This document shows positions 9,454 through 20,785 of a stretch of 64,000 nt of DNA, one piece after another. The translations under genes and the position numbers were made by a program. This stretch comes from Chrysophaeum taylorii. Its lineage: Eukaryota; Sar; Pelagophyceae; Pelagomonadales; Pelagomonadaceae. The notes beneath the pieces were generated by a model that made no database searches, was not told the origin of the DNA, and saw only the letters and a program-made list of their open reading frames with translations. Within the stretch, counting starts at the first letter, position 1. The number at the start of each line of letters is the position of its first letter. The stretch spans positions 62,001 to 126,000 of the forward strand of contig JAQMWT010000105.1 in the NCBI GenBank assembly GCA_029834535.1, given 5' to 3'.

Positions 9454-9990
9454 CTAGGAGGGCAGGCGTGCGGTCTTAGAGGCACGCGCGGCCGTGCCGA
9501 CGAAGTCCGGCCGCATCTTCTTCCTGTAGGCGGCCAGCTGAGTTTGCGCCCGCCTCTGGTTCAGCCCGTGCTTTGCGACCAGAGAATCGAGGTCGGGGAA
9601 TTCGCCCTCCTTCGGGAGGCTCGCCGATGCCCGCGTATCGACGGTGCTCGCGAACCACGCCCAGAGCTCAGCCTTCGCTTCTTTCGAAATCGCCGTCGCC
9701 CGTCCCGAAGAAGAACAAGCAGCCGGCAACAGGAAAACCAATCTCATGGCGGACGTTGTTTCGACAGCTCCTGAGGTGGTCACTGGTTCAAGTGCTCGCC
9801 TTGATGCCCCGCGGTGAGAGTTCGTAGTTTGGTCGACGCGAGACGCACGAGGGCTTTTTCTTGGAATTGACGACCTTCGTGGCTGGCTTCTTGGAGACGG
9901 TGGGCTTCTTCACGATGGCTTTGCCTTAGCTTTCTTCTTGCTGCTCCTTCCTGTGCGGTGTGGGAGACAGCGAGTTGAAACAACTGGATA
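9454..9990 (-). CDS. Lys-rich protein with a possible divergent homeodomain-like fold
   Basis: The last minus-strand ORF (9783-9454, 109 residues) has three predicted helices: EAKAELWAWFAST, FPDLDSLVAKHGL and NQRRAQTQLAAYRKKMRPD. The third resembles a homeodomain recognition helix, although the invariant Trp is Gln. Upstream, at 9940-9790 in another frame, lies a Lys/Ala/Pro-rich stretch (KPTVSKKPATKVVNSKKK) like a histone-H1-type tail. The frame change between them means either an intron or an indel. The homeodomain assignment is tentative: plain Myb/SANT or an unrelated helical domain would look similar. Confidence 0.3.
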
Positions 9991-10350
9991 CTGTTGACGT
10001 TTCTACCGCTCCTCGAGGATTATGCTCGCTCGACGTTGTTTGAGCTCCAGATAAAGTTCGTAGCGATTTTGCCCGCGGAAGAAGTTCGGAATAGAAAAGA
10101 TGGCGGGTTGCTTGTATCAGAAATAAAACCCCGAAAGAATGTAAATTACAAGAGCCGCGAGCGATCGACCTCATTGCGGCGTATGCCGGGATCGAAGAAC
10201 GGGCTCGCGGCGTTGAGGTATCTATGCAAACGCTGTATAATTGGATATGACGGGGGGTTGTTTCTCGAGCGGCACTTCAACAACAACGCACGGGATCAGC
10301 AGCCCGAGCAAGCGGCAAGCGAAGATGATCTGTGAATGAGTGGACGTGCG

Positions 10351-11350
10351 TCAAAGACGAATCGTTGCAGAGAAAGACGGGACACTGGCGCGGGCCAAGT
10401 CGATTTGATATAAACGGGCGACCTCGAGGCTGTCGTTGGCGCGGGCTTGAAAACTGGCGCCATACGCCGGCCATTTGAAGCTGGTTATTTGGTGGGAAAA
10501 AGTGAGTCCAAGCTCCTTGGGCGTGCGGTCGTCGAACCGATCCGTGAGGCGAACGGGTACGCCACCTCGGGCGCCACCTCCTTTGCAGACCTCGAGGATA
10601 GAGACGATAATCTGCAGAGCCTCGAGCACGCTCCTCGGATCGTTCGGGATGAAGTCGTGCGAGCGAAGCTGCGTGGATGTCGAAAGGTTACAGAAGCAAT
10701 AGAGCGATGGCAACAATCACAACAAACTCAAAATCATCATCGTGAGATTCATTCAAGACGCGGGTTGTTGTTGTTGTCAAGGACGATCTTCTCGACGACG
10801 TAGATCAACACCTCGACGATCGGCCCGCGCTCCAGCACGCGCCTTTCGCGAAACAGTCCTGGTATGGTCCACTTCTGGAACTTGCGGTCCCGCGAGATGA
10901 CGTCGTAGCACGTCCGGGGCTTGAGGCTCCTTATGGAGTCGAAGTCTTGGAGTTGTCGAGCCACACTCGCGTGCGCGATCGCCACAGCCCCTGCGCGGTT
11001 GGAAGATGGTCGAATGTGGACAGAAATCTTGGAAACTATTGATGTGAAACGCTGTGCGAGTGGTTGACGATAAACAACGCGAGCGACGTGAGGCAACACC
11101 CGCGCAGCGTGACTCAAATCAGTAAGTGTCGAGTGCTCGAATAGCGACGCGGCCATGGTGTCCGACATCCTCCTCGAGCGTTGCGGTCGCGCCTGCGATA
11201 CACGAGATCAATATCCGCGAGTTGAACACCTCAAATGCTGAGAGCAAACCAAGACTCGCCAGGTGCCGTGAGCTCGAGGAGACGCTCGCCGCTTCGGGCT
11301 CGATGCTCCACTGTTGTTCGAGCTGCTGCCGCGCCGCCGCAAGCGTGAGC
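10351..11350 (-). CDS. Unidentified gene, several coding tracts
   Basis: Minus-strand tracts at 11340-11165 (LSAFEVFNSRILISCIAGAT), 11168-10749 (ARVLPHVARVVYRQPLAQRF, then SRDRKFQKWTIPGLFRERR) and 10716-10351 (DPRSVLEALQIIVSILEVCK, stop TGA at 10351-10353) all look like folded protein. The second and third are separated by about 30 bp of low-complexity sequence and may be joined by an intron. No domain is recognised. The order and strand match the Myb/SANT gene just upstream, so it could be the 3' part of that gene. Confidence 0.35.
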
Positions 11351-11379
11351 GTCTGAGCGCGAGCCCACGCGGCCTGTTG

Positions 11380-13017
11380 GTGGTTTGACGAAGGAGAGCT
11401 GGTTCACTTGGATGGATTGGTCAGACCTTGTTCCGGGCAGCACAGCTTCGATTGATACGACTCGAAGGCTTCTTCCGGGGGTGTTCGGTGTCGACCCACC
11501 GGCGCCAGACGACGAGCTGGTTCGGTACGAGGTCTTCGAGAGTCTCGGGGAACGACTGCTGCTCTTTGGTGACCATCGATAATGACGATGATAACTCGCG
11601 CTCGCGTTGTTCGCGCTCGGCAACCCGTTCGCGGATTTCGGTGGACGCGAGGACCTCGCCCGTCGTTTGGTTGATGCGAATGACCTTGTCGACGGGCTCC
11701 GGAGAGGGTGTCGACGAGTGGTCCTCCTCCTCTTGACCACCATGCGTTGGTTCGAAGTCGTCGTCCTCGAAATCAAAAGCTTCGGCGGGAAGACGCGCGT
11801 ACGAGCCGTCGGGGCGGCGGAGACGGTGCATCGCGAGCACTGCTTCGACGACGGCGTCCTCGAAAGCTTGCTGGGCTCCAAAGTATGTCTCGTACATGTC
11901 GAACTCTCGCCGGCGTCCAATGACACGATCTCGTACGTAGTCCACCATCGTCTCCTCCTCCGACTCGTTGCGCGTCAGCTCTTCCGCTTCCAAGGCAAAA
12001 TAGGCATCGAGCGAGGCCTCGTGGTCCTCGAGACTGAGTTGGTGAATCGGCACGTCGGGATCGACAGTGGACGGAAGTGCCCACGTTCCTCCTTCGAGAT
12101 CGTAAACGTGATTCCACGCGTCGCACTTCGCGATCTCCTTCTGCAAAGCCTCTCGTCGTGCCTCGAGGTCTGCCTCGCGCTACGTATTCGGCTTCGTAGG
12201 TGTCGTGGTAGTGATCGCTACACTGATTCGTAGTTCGCCGACTTCGCGCGCAACCAATTTCCAGTTCTTTGCGTCGTATTTTTTTGACGGCGACAATGAG
12301 ACGCTTGTGCTCATCCGCAGTCCAGCGTACACAGGGACGAGGGCGCCGCCTAGTCACTTTCTCTTCCTCCACTTCCTTCTCGTCGACACAATCCTCGTCC
12401 TCGCGATCGTCGTCACCTCTCCGCACGTCGTCCTCGTCTTTTTCGGCGTCAGAGTCTTTGCCTTCGTCGTCGTCGTCTTCATCGTGCTCAAAATTCCGAG
12501 TTGTCGGGAAGGTCTTCGACGTCTGCCATCGCCGCGCGAGGACGTTCGTAGCCCATCGGTGGCTCGTTTGCGATTCGTCGATCTTCGCGGGCGCGAGCTG
12601 CGTGGACGTCGTCGACAGACTCGCCGACGCCATGATGTCGCTCGGCCAACTCGGGGTACCTTGGGAGCTGGTCGGTCGTATTTTGTGCGTCGAGCGACTC
12701 GGCGGGGGTTGTACCAACATCTAGTTCCAACTTGGCCGGCCCACGTCGTGAATTTTGTTGACGAGTGTTCGCAACAGCGTCTTCTGCTTGGTCCGGAAGG
12801 AACTGGTCCATCTCTCGTCCGATGCTCTAGGGAGCGTGTGTCCAACGTAAGTGGCGCGCCTCGTGGCGGTGTTGCGCGGCGACTTCACCCTTTGTTGCTG
12901 CTCGGCGGCCTCCGCCTCCTCATCATCATCGGACATGGCGGCGACGACGACAGTACCATCGACGGGAGGAACGTCGGCCTCTTGGGGGAGCGGCGTCGGT
13001 TCGTCGTTGTCCAACAT
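11380..13017 (-). pseudogene. Myb/SANT-domain protein with frame breaks
   Basis: The likely start is the ATG at 13017, 13 bp after the stop of the upstream gene. An acidic N-terminus (MLDNDEPTPLPQEADVPPVD, later a D/E-rich run) is followed near 12350-12190 by a Myb/SANT repeat. Its parts lie in alternating frames: WTADEHKRLIVAVKK, then YDAKNWKLVAREVG, then TTNQCSDHYHDTYEAEY. The first change falls at a run of seven T/A at 12279-12285. A further change follows before READLEARREALQKEIAKCD. The rest (12170-11421) is an acidic, coiled-coil-rich region. Such proteins bind DNA or chromatin. Either the gene is decaying or the assembly has indels. The homopolymer position favours the second for at least one break. 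Confidence 0.5.
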
Positions 13018-13027
13018 TTCGAGATGC

Positions 13028-15610
13028 TCTTAGAAAGCGGGCGGCGGCGGCAAGAGCGAGGGTGGCGGGAGCGGCGGGAGACCAACGGGGATGCGGTCGG
13101 CGTGTTCGTTAGAAACTGCAGACCACGTCAAGCTCGCTGCGTCGAGGAGATGCGTCGCGTGGCGTTTCGACTCGTAGTCGGACCACGGCGTCTCGAGCGC
13201 GTCGAGACCATCGCACGACAAACCGAGCGATTGCAGACGACTTCGGAGGTCTCGGCGGTCGGCGAGACGCATCGGACGCGTGATTTGGGTCGCGAGGAGC
13301 ATCGCCGCCGGGAGCGCGCCGGGAAATTCGATCTGAGGCACGAACAATATGTCGGGGTCGTCGGGGTGGTGGACGATCCGAAGCTTCAAAGCAACGCCGC
13401 GATCTTGGCAAAGTACCGAGCAGAACATGGCGCCGACCGGTCGCACCCCTGGAATCAAATTGGACCGCATGTAGTAGTTGTTGAGGCAGGAGATGTGGGC
13501 ACCGTTCGAGCACAATCCTCGGCGGCCGTTGTTGGAATAAGTTTCGATGAGGTATGCCGAGCACGCGAAGAACTCGCCTTTCCTGCCCTTTGGCGGCTTA
13601 CCACAGATGATGCCTACGTTGGGACGGTGTGCAGAATCTCGAAACGACAAGGTCGACGCTGGGAATCGGTGAGACAGGAAAGACTCGTCGTGTTGGTCTG
13701 GCCGGCGGAGGCACGAACGATCGCGCTCCTGATGGTCGACCGGATCTGCTGTTGTTACTCGCGAGCAAGTGGTAACAGCTCGAGCTCGTTCGCGCGCGGC
13801 ACCAAAGTGTAGTGGGCGAGCACGATGAAGAGTCCGGCGACGGTTTGCGGTGCACCCACGGCGGCGGCGGCTTCGACAACGGAAGGATACGCGATGCCGT
13901 CGGGGTCGACGTAGCAGTCGTCGCCGGTGATGGTTTTCTCGACGACGCCCCCCATCTCTTGGAGCCGCGCAACTATGCACAAGAGAAACTTGGTCAAACA
14001 AAAAGTCGCAGAAGATCGACGAGTGCTCACGCATTTGAAGGTGCGGAGAGAAAGTTTTACACGGCGACGAGTGTGAGCATACCTCGGTGAGGAGGCGCGC
14101 GCGTCGGCCGTCGACGACGTAGACGAAGACGCCGTGGGGGCGTTCGGGTCGGACTTCGTCGTTCGGGCCTGGTTCGCGCGAGACGGGTCGCCGTGGGTCG
14201 GTTTGGCTGATGCCTTCGCTGGCACGTTGTTTGGCGGCGGCGGCGAGCGTGCGTCCTCGCGAGTCGACGCGGGCCTCGACGACCGAATTCATCACGTCCT
14301 CGATGCGCGTCTCGGCCTTGAAGTGGTGGATCGGAAACTTGTCGCGCAGGGCGCCTGGTAATGAATGAGTGAGTTGGGCGGTACTGGATACGCACGAATC
14401 TCCGGAATTCGTCGAAGCGCGGAGGAGGCGCGCGCAGAGGTCGGTCCAGTTTTGGGCTCGCAGCGCGTGCCTGATAGAGTAGCCCATCGGCGGCGTCGAG
14501 TCGTCGGCGGCAAAGATCGGCGATTGGTTCCTGCGAGGTAAAACCCGGTGAGGGAACGAACGCGGCGGCGATTCTAGGACGCGGAGGGTTTGGACCCGGC
14601 GGCGAAGTTGTACGAGTTCTTGAGGACGATCGAGACAAACTTTTCTCGTTGAAATGCGCGGCCTCGTTCGCGATCCAAAACGGCACGCTGGCTCGAGCGT
14701 CGCGGTGAAGATCATGGTATGGAACGAGTGGAACGCCGCGAGCTCGAGCAGCGCGGCGATGAAGCGCGTGCCTGTGAAGGAAGGGTGTCGTGTTTAGAGG
14801 GACACGAGCAAATCGAAGTTGACAGTAGGAAAGAATATCAAACAACACGTTAGAAATAAACGCCGAAAAAAAAAAGTTCTCCTCACCGAGCTTGAGGCCG
14901 TTTCCTCAAGTCGGCGCGCACGACAAAAGCGTGGACGTACAGGATCTTGTAGTCGCCGTGGGGCTTGGTTGAGTGCATGGCCTCGACCACGGCGATCGCG
15001 ATCAGCCCGAGGGTGTCGTCGACGAGCGCTATGGCCTGAGGCACGAGTGGTTGTGGCTCGAATTGAACACAGCAGCAGACAAGCGAAACATGCGGCGCAC
15101 GACGCAGCGAAACGACGATGAACGGGCTCTGGAATCCGGGCGCAACAGACCCGCGGCTCACGCGAGAAGACGTGTCGCGGTAGGCCACGCGCGCGCGGCC
15201 GCCACAACAAACAGCAAGGTCCACCATGGAGCGCGCGACGAGGATCACGACGAGCCGCGGCGTGTGCGACAGACAACGAGGGCCTCGGCACTTTCTCGAG
15301 ACACGGTCCCGCCGAGCCGCGAGCTCGAAGAAAAAAAAACAACAACAACAACGGCCTGGCACTCCTCGAAGGGCTTGAGTCGCCGCAGGACCATGCGGAA
15401 GTGTTGCCGGTTCCCCCAGAACGCCTGCGTGCGGAGTCTGACGGTAGTACGGAGAATCGACAAGTCGCCTCAGCCAGGAGCTCGACGGCCTCGCGGCGGC
15501 GCGACCGCGGGAGGAGCTCGAGGCGGAGACCGAGGATCGGGATGTGTTCGCGGCGCGGAACATGTCGTTCGTGAAGAAGTGGTAGTGGACGCGCATGGCG
15601 CCGGGGTCGG
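13028..15610 (-). CDS. Unidentified multi-exon gene
   Basis: Coding tracts with splice-like borders run from about 15610 (MRVHYHFFTNDMFRAAN) to a stop at 13030. One clear intron has donor GTGAGG at about 14887 and acceptor TTCACAG at about 14779, joining a tract with LVDDTLGLIAIAVVEAMHS to FIAALLELAAFHSFHTMIF. A second (about 14077-13975) joins HGVFVYVVDGRRARLLTE to LQEMGGVVEKTITGDDCYVD. A third (about 13768-13613) leads into the last exon, which has ICGKPPKGRKGEFFACSAYL and a Pro-rich end. Some tracts in the middle still need a frame change that I cannot explain by splicing. I do not recognise the family. Confidence 0.45.
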
Positions 15611-15762
15611 CTGCCGGCATGGCGCGACGACGGTTCGTTGGCTGGTTATTATGTGTTTTTAGCTTGGCGGTCGCAGTTCGCGCGTTCGGCCGCGAAGCAT
15701 GCGTGACGTCGCATACATCCTCACAAAGTATTGTCGAATTCGTTGCCGCAGATGGGGGTCTT

Positions 15763-15820
15763 GAAAGAAAGAAAGAAAACCCGTTGAAGTGATTATCTTT
15801 GGAAGGAAGGAAGGAAGGCG
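15763..15820. repeat. GAAA and GGAA microsatellites
   Basis: There is a short (GAAA)n run at 15763-15779 and a (GGAA)n run at 15801-15818, in the intergenic gap before ARPC2. Confidence 0.85.
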
Positions 15821-16018
15821 TGTTGATAGAGCCGTTGAAGGGGATTCGTGCGCAGGCCGGAGAAGTTATTAGTAGTACGGAGAGCCGGTCAGGAGTGCAG
15901 CAAGGGAATAGTAGTTGGTCGACATGAGATCATCATCATCATCATCAAGGGGATGGATATAAAAGTTGATCGCCAGCTAAAAAACTCCCAAGTGGTGTCT
16001 TGTCCACAATATTGATAT

Positions 16019-16840
16019 TTACTTGCGCACGAAGGTGCGGCCGGAGATGGTCTTTTTTTTGGGGGCGGCGTCTTTGGAGGAGGTAGTGGCACTGGAAGCG
16101 TCGAGGAGCTGGGCGCGGTTGAGGACCTGGAGCCAGTCGAAGACCTTGCGGCGCATGCGGATGTGCATGTTGGTTTTGGCGGCCTTGATGTGGTAGAGGA
16201 GGTAGTTCCGGAAGCCGACTAGGGCTTCGACGACCTTGTCGAGTTTTTCGGGCGTAGCGACGTGGCGCGGGAATATCGAAAACGTTATTCCAAGGCCGGT
16301 TTTGTTTATCGAGGCGATTCCAGCGAATTGTTGTAAAATAATTTTACAAATAGAAGCGTCGGCAGCTTCACAAAAATTTAAATCGAAATTGAATATAGTG
16401 CTCTGGGGCGTCGACGTGCAGGTGACAGTCTCGTCGGGCCGCCAAGGGAGCACGAAGCTCGTCGACGGCGTTGTCAGAGCCGTCCGGAACGGAGCGCCGA
16501 GCAAGTTCTTCTTCACGTATATAATACTCTGCAACACTTCTGATTTGTTCGCGGCATCGCAGTCGATTTCAAAAGCGACCGAATAGCCCGGATCCGGCGG
16601 CCGCGTCAGCCCCTTGTAGGTCGTGTCTAGAACCTCTTGCGCCCCAAACTCTAACAGAACATCCCAGGATGGGAGGTCGACGTTCACCAGCACGAGATGC
16701 TCCGAGCCCGGCTGAACGCTCACCTTGAAACGCGTCGTGTCGAACTCGGACACCGTCAACTCGGCGGCCTCTCGCTTTCCGTCGATCCGCGACCCTATCG
16801 CCTCCTCCAACACGCTGCTGTACGAGTCGAGCCGCAACAT
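16019..16840 (-). CDS. ARPC2: Arp2/3 complex subunit 2 (p34-Arc)
   Basis: This 273-residue protein is a single uninterrupted ORF and is close to the usual ARPC2 length of about 300. ARPC2 forms, with ARPC4, the core of the Arp2/3 complex that nucleates branched actin filaments. The N-terminus MLRLDSYSSVLEEAI and the strand pattern that follows match the first ARPC2 alpha/beta domain. The C-terminal half carries the most conserved block of the family: GITFSIFPRHV, then FRNYLLYHIKAAKTNMHIRM, LQVLNRA and the terminal KKKTISGRTF. There is no intron. The start is 88 bp from the left end of hAT copy 1, so that element sits in the promoter or 5' leader. A short duplicate of the 5' end is found near 23788. 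Confidence 0.95.
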   Translation of the reverse strand: MLRLDSYSSVLEEAIGSRIDGKREAAELTVSEFDTTRFKVSVQPGSEHLVLVNVDLPSWDVLLEFGAQEVLDTTYKGLTRPPDPGYSVAFEIDCDAANKSEVLQSIIYVKKNLLGAPFRTALTTPSTSFVLPWRPDETVTCTSTPQSTIFNFDLNFCEAADASICKIILQQFAGIASINKTGLGITFSIFPRHVATPEKLDKVVEALVGFRNYLLYHIKAAKTNMHIRMRRKVFDWLQVLNRAQLLDASSATTSSKDAAPKKKTISGRTFVRK

Positions 16841-16928
16841 CGGGCGATTTTTTGGGGTTAATTTTTTTCATTGAGGGTTTAAGATTATGGATCGGCGGCG
16901 TTCTCTCCCAAGGCGGCAATAAACACTT

Positions 16929-19900
16929 CAGCCTTGGGAATTCACTGACCTCACTTCACTTCACTTCACTTCACCAAAAATTTTCGTCCCAAGTCCAATG
17001 TTCGCTTCACGTTCATTCACTTCGGCTGACGGCCCTGACCCCGTCTGATGAGCCAAGTCGAGCCGCCTATACCTGGAGGTGGAGGATAATGTTGATGATG
17101 AGGAGGAATTTAAACGCGGTGTTAACAGAAGGAGGAAGTTCACAAGAACGACGCGATGGCGATGTTGTGACGTCGAACACGCTTGGCACCAAAAGTGGAC
17201 GATCAACAACCAGGTTTTTCTTTCCAAGGTGTGGTGGTGGGACTGCGTGCGTCGACCGAAGGAAAATCATCCTGACTACCGCGTTGACCAGTGGGAAGGC
17301 GACGACGCATGTGTGTATCCTGTGCTGGGAGCGCCTGAAGGTGACGAGAGATTTCAAGAAAGGCACATGGCAGACAGACGACCATGCCCTCTTGGGGCCG
17401 GCCCACTTCAAGGCTGCGCATCCGGAGGAGGATTCGATTCGACGAGCTGGGACGTCAACAGCTCACCAAGAAACAGAAGACAGACCAAGAAAAGGAGGAG
17501 GGCGTTTTTTATGACGGCCGTGGGCGTTGTGGCAGCCTCGAAGGGTAAATCGGATATTACGAGATACTTCATGGCCATGCCCAGCCAGGCAAAAAAGCAC
17601 TCTTCCCTGATGGCGGCGTTCTCGGCTCGGCACTACGTGTACACGTCGCAGCGGATTTTTTCCAAGCGCACCTTTGACTGACGACGAAGATCATCGCAAC
17701 CAAATAATTGAGGCGGCGTATTACCGCGGCGGTGGCGGCGGAAAAGGCAAGCGCCCTCGTTCATGACTCGAAAGGTGCTGTTTGATGAATGGGTGGACGC
17801 TGAATATCGTTGTTTTGTTGTTCGAATCTTGAAGCACGTCGTTACTATGGAGTGTTATTTATGAAGCGGCTTTCGGCAATCCATTCGCCCAGGTGTCTGC
17901 TGCATGACGGCGGCGGGACACTCAAGGATAAGAAGTTCAAGCGACAGGCCATTGGCCTATCCTTCATCTGGCCCGATTGGAGTGGCGTTGAGACGGTGTT
18001 CCCGCGTGGGCCTCGTTCCAGCTGACGACGGAACCGATTCCGGCACGTCTTCTCTGCTCCGTTCTGTGGTCGCGGAGCGTGCGGGAATCGATATCGATTT
18101 GGCGGCCCCAACCATTGTTCACGAGACCGGGCTGCACTTGGCGTCGCCGAAGAAGTTTTTGTTGAGGTCGAAGCGTGTGTCATGCATGATATCTCAAAAA
18201 ACTCGGCAGCGGCATGTGGCTACTTGACACGATCCAGAGGCAAGCAGGTGATCAATCCATTCCCAGCTGGCCAGGAGCTGCTGAACAGTGGTGGCCACGA
18301 TGGAACCAAGTTCTTTTCTTGCGACACACACGTTTGAAGGATCTGCATGCGCTTTTGCTATTACAGCCGGGGAAATAAATCGCCGAAGCTCAAGCTCGAC
18401 CTCAATAAGACGAGGTTCCGGGCGCGATACCAACTTATTCGTTCCTTGCTGCGTATGCGCCACGTGCTCAAACTGTACGCGGCTACCAACATTGGACTCC
18501 CCTGGACAATCAGTGATGAGCAATGGGTGGCGTTGGCTGAATTCGAGGCGATTTTTGCTATAACGGACGAGGCCGTTGTTTTCGTGCAACATGAACACTT
18601 ATACCTGGGGGCGTGTGCCGCATTGATCAGGCACAACATGATCGAGTCTCTGCGAGCTGGGACGCTAGAAGTCATGGATCTCCCGAACATAACTGCGAAA
18701 TCCATGCCACGCAAGACTGTCTCGATGTTGACGATCTCAGCGAGACCGGCAAAAATCTGTCTTGAACGGGCTATTCTCGAATGTGAGCGTCGGTTTTGCG
18801 GGAATAATGAAAACTACGTGCGTCACTTCGACTACGAATTCGACGATCGCGAGTTGATTGCCTTCCTTCTTGACTTTCGGACTATCAACTGCCGGCAACT
18901 GTCGTCCAGTCCAATCAGAGAGCTCGGGCCAGGAAGTTGCTCACGGAAGAATATGTGATTTACGCACACGGACTGCGTTCCACCACGAAAAAAAGGCAAA
19001 GACTTCCTCCGAGCCTGCGCCGCCCTCCGAGCCTGCGCCTGCCCGCAATCTCTTGGCGGCACTCGACGCACCCGACGCTTGGGACGACGACATTAGTGGC
19101 GATGAGCCTTCTTTTGCTATGCCTGAGAACCAGAGATGCCCGATTTCAATGTGGAGGAGTTTGAACAGGTCTTCACTCAATGGATCATCAGGCTGTCGAG
19201 ATCGCGCAACTGGAAAGAGCATTATCCTGAACTTGAGAAGAAGGATGAAGTCGGCTTCAGAGATCTGGCTGCTGTGCTCGACGTTGGGCAAGCTGTATCG
19301 ACCGCTCACCAAGGAAGGAGCAGTATGGGTTCGTTTCTTCCGGACGTGGCGAGAGCCTGCCTCTAAGGGTTTTTTCAATTGGAACACATGGCGCGCAGAG
19401 CTACTTTAAGCGCTGCCTGAGCATTGGAAATCTTGTCTCCTGACCGAGGGAAACACGTTTCTCGTCGTGCGGACGAGACGGACAAAGTTGCCCTACTGCG
19501 CATGAACAAGAATTTCGTTGCGGCGGCGGCCCGGATTAAGTACAGGGACCTCGTGTGACACGAGACCGAATTTTTCAAACACGCCGAGAGCACCATCCCC
19601 GAAGACTCTTCGGAGATGGAGGTTGATGAGGAAGAACCAGACGAAGATACCGAGGTCGTTCGTTCACGTCGCCTAAAGTAAGAAACACTGAACCCCATGC
19701 GCGGTAACTCCTCCTTTGCCCCGAAACTCGAAAGAATCTAAGAGCACCAGACCTAGGCAATAGTGCGCGGGGGGCACGGAACTGACGGTGCGCGACAGGG
19801 ACCGGCGCTGGCGTAAAAAAAAAAAAAAAAGCGGCGTTCACTTCACAAAGGTTCACGATGGCCACCCACGTAGGGCGACGTGTTCACTTCAAATCACTTC

Positions 19901-19963
19901 ACCAATATTGCGTGGCTGGTGAAGTGGTTCACGTTCACTTGCTGAAGTGAATTCCCAACGCTG
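16929..19963 (+). mobile_element. hAT DNA transposon, copy 1 (family A)
   Basis: This is a 3,035-bp element. Its terminal inverted repeats begin CAGCCTTGGGAATTCACT on the left and CAGCGTTGGGAATTCACT on the right, read inwards. The flanks carry a perfect 8-bp target duplication, AAACACTT (16921-16928 and 19964-19971), which is diagnostic of hAT. Subterminal regions are packed with CACTTCA/TGAAGTG motifs. It lies 88 bp upstream of the ARPC2 start codon. The perfect duplication suggests a fairly recent insertion. It is nearly identical to copy 2 at 36444-39499. Confidence 0.93.
17051..19570 (+). pseudogene. hAT transposase, copy 1, interrupted frames
   Basis: Domains in order: an acidic N-terminus; a BED-type zinc finger at about 17300-17430 (VCILCWERLKV, then HFKAAHPEED); a segment with HDGGTLKDKKFKRQAIGLS near 17905-17960, typical of hAT transposases; the central helical part (IGLPWTISDEQWVALAEFEA) at 18490-18560; and a C-terminal dimerisation-like end near 19420-19550 (RPRETRFSSRADETDK in an alternative frame). 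No single frame spans them. Most frame changes are in the same places as in copy 2, which points to introns or to a shared broken ancestor. The protein would cut and move hAT ends; this copy is unlikely to do so without splicing. Confidence 0.75.
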
Positions 19964-19994
19964 AAACACTTGGATCTTTTTGGGGGGGGGGCGC

Positions 19995-20030
19995 AGTCTC
20001 AGCTCAGCTCAGCTCAGCTCAGGTCAGCTC
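19995..20030. repeat. (CAGCT)n microsatellite
   Basis: About six copies of the pentanucleotide CAGCT follow a run of G just right of hAT copy 1. Confidence 0.85.
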
Positions 20031-20059
20031 TTTTCTTTGCGGACCTTCTCGAGAAGCCA

Positions 20060-20754
20060 TAATTTCATGGCGTGACGGCGTACTCGCGATCACATCGTCG
20101 TGGACCGTTGAATCCTTGCGCTTGGAGCCGACGACGGTCGCCAGCACCTCGGCGGTGGCGGAAGTTCATGAGCACTCCCTGACGTGGTTCTGATATGCTT
20201 CGAAATGAACGAACTTCGCGCAGTTCGAGTTGGTGTACTCGACGACGTCGTTTGCGCGCATGGCGACGAAGCCCACGACCCGGAGGGCGGTCCTTTGCCA
20301 GTGCCATCGCCGTAGCAGCGATAGAGCGCCCGGCCAAGGACCGAAAGCGGGCGAGCTTCCACCGCCTTGCCGTTGACGCAACGGACGATCGGGCCGAGGT
20401 TCTACTCGCGAGCTCGTTTTCGAAGAATTTCCAGAGATGCCCGGCGAGTGCCTGCAGGCCCGCTCCAGCGCCTCTTGATCATTCCGCGGGGCTTGTCTGT
20501 TTGACCTCTGAAAGGCCTCGACCGCCACCACGTCACCGCGCGCGTCCTCCGAAGTCCCTGACGACGAAAAGAGAGAATGCGATGAACTGTAGCACGCGAT
20601 AGTCCGTCCGCTTGATATGCAAGCAGTCGAGCGGGTCGCGAGGACTCCGAGGAGGAGGTGCTTCTGGAGGTGGAAAAGGGCGAGGCAGACGATGACGTTC
20701 TGGCAGCCCTCGTAGTCGAAAACGCTGTACAGGTCATAGAGCAAGGCTCCGGGT

Positions 20755-20785
<31 letters not shown>

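Noticed and set aside
12205-13812. 535-codon plus-strand frame
   Set aside because: It is antisense to the Myb/SANT gene and the last exon of the gene before it. The sequence is low-complexity (Val/Phe/Arg) and has no domain.
20757-20783. Poly-Val/Arg/Asp coding runs from (GAC)n, also near 1265 and 40370
   Set aside because: These are trinucleotide microsatellites. The amino-acid runs alone are not evidence of a gene.
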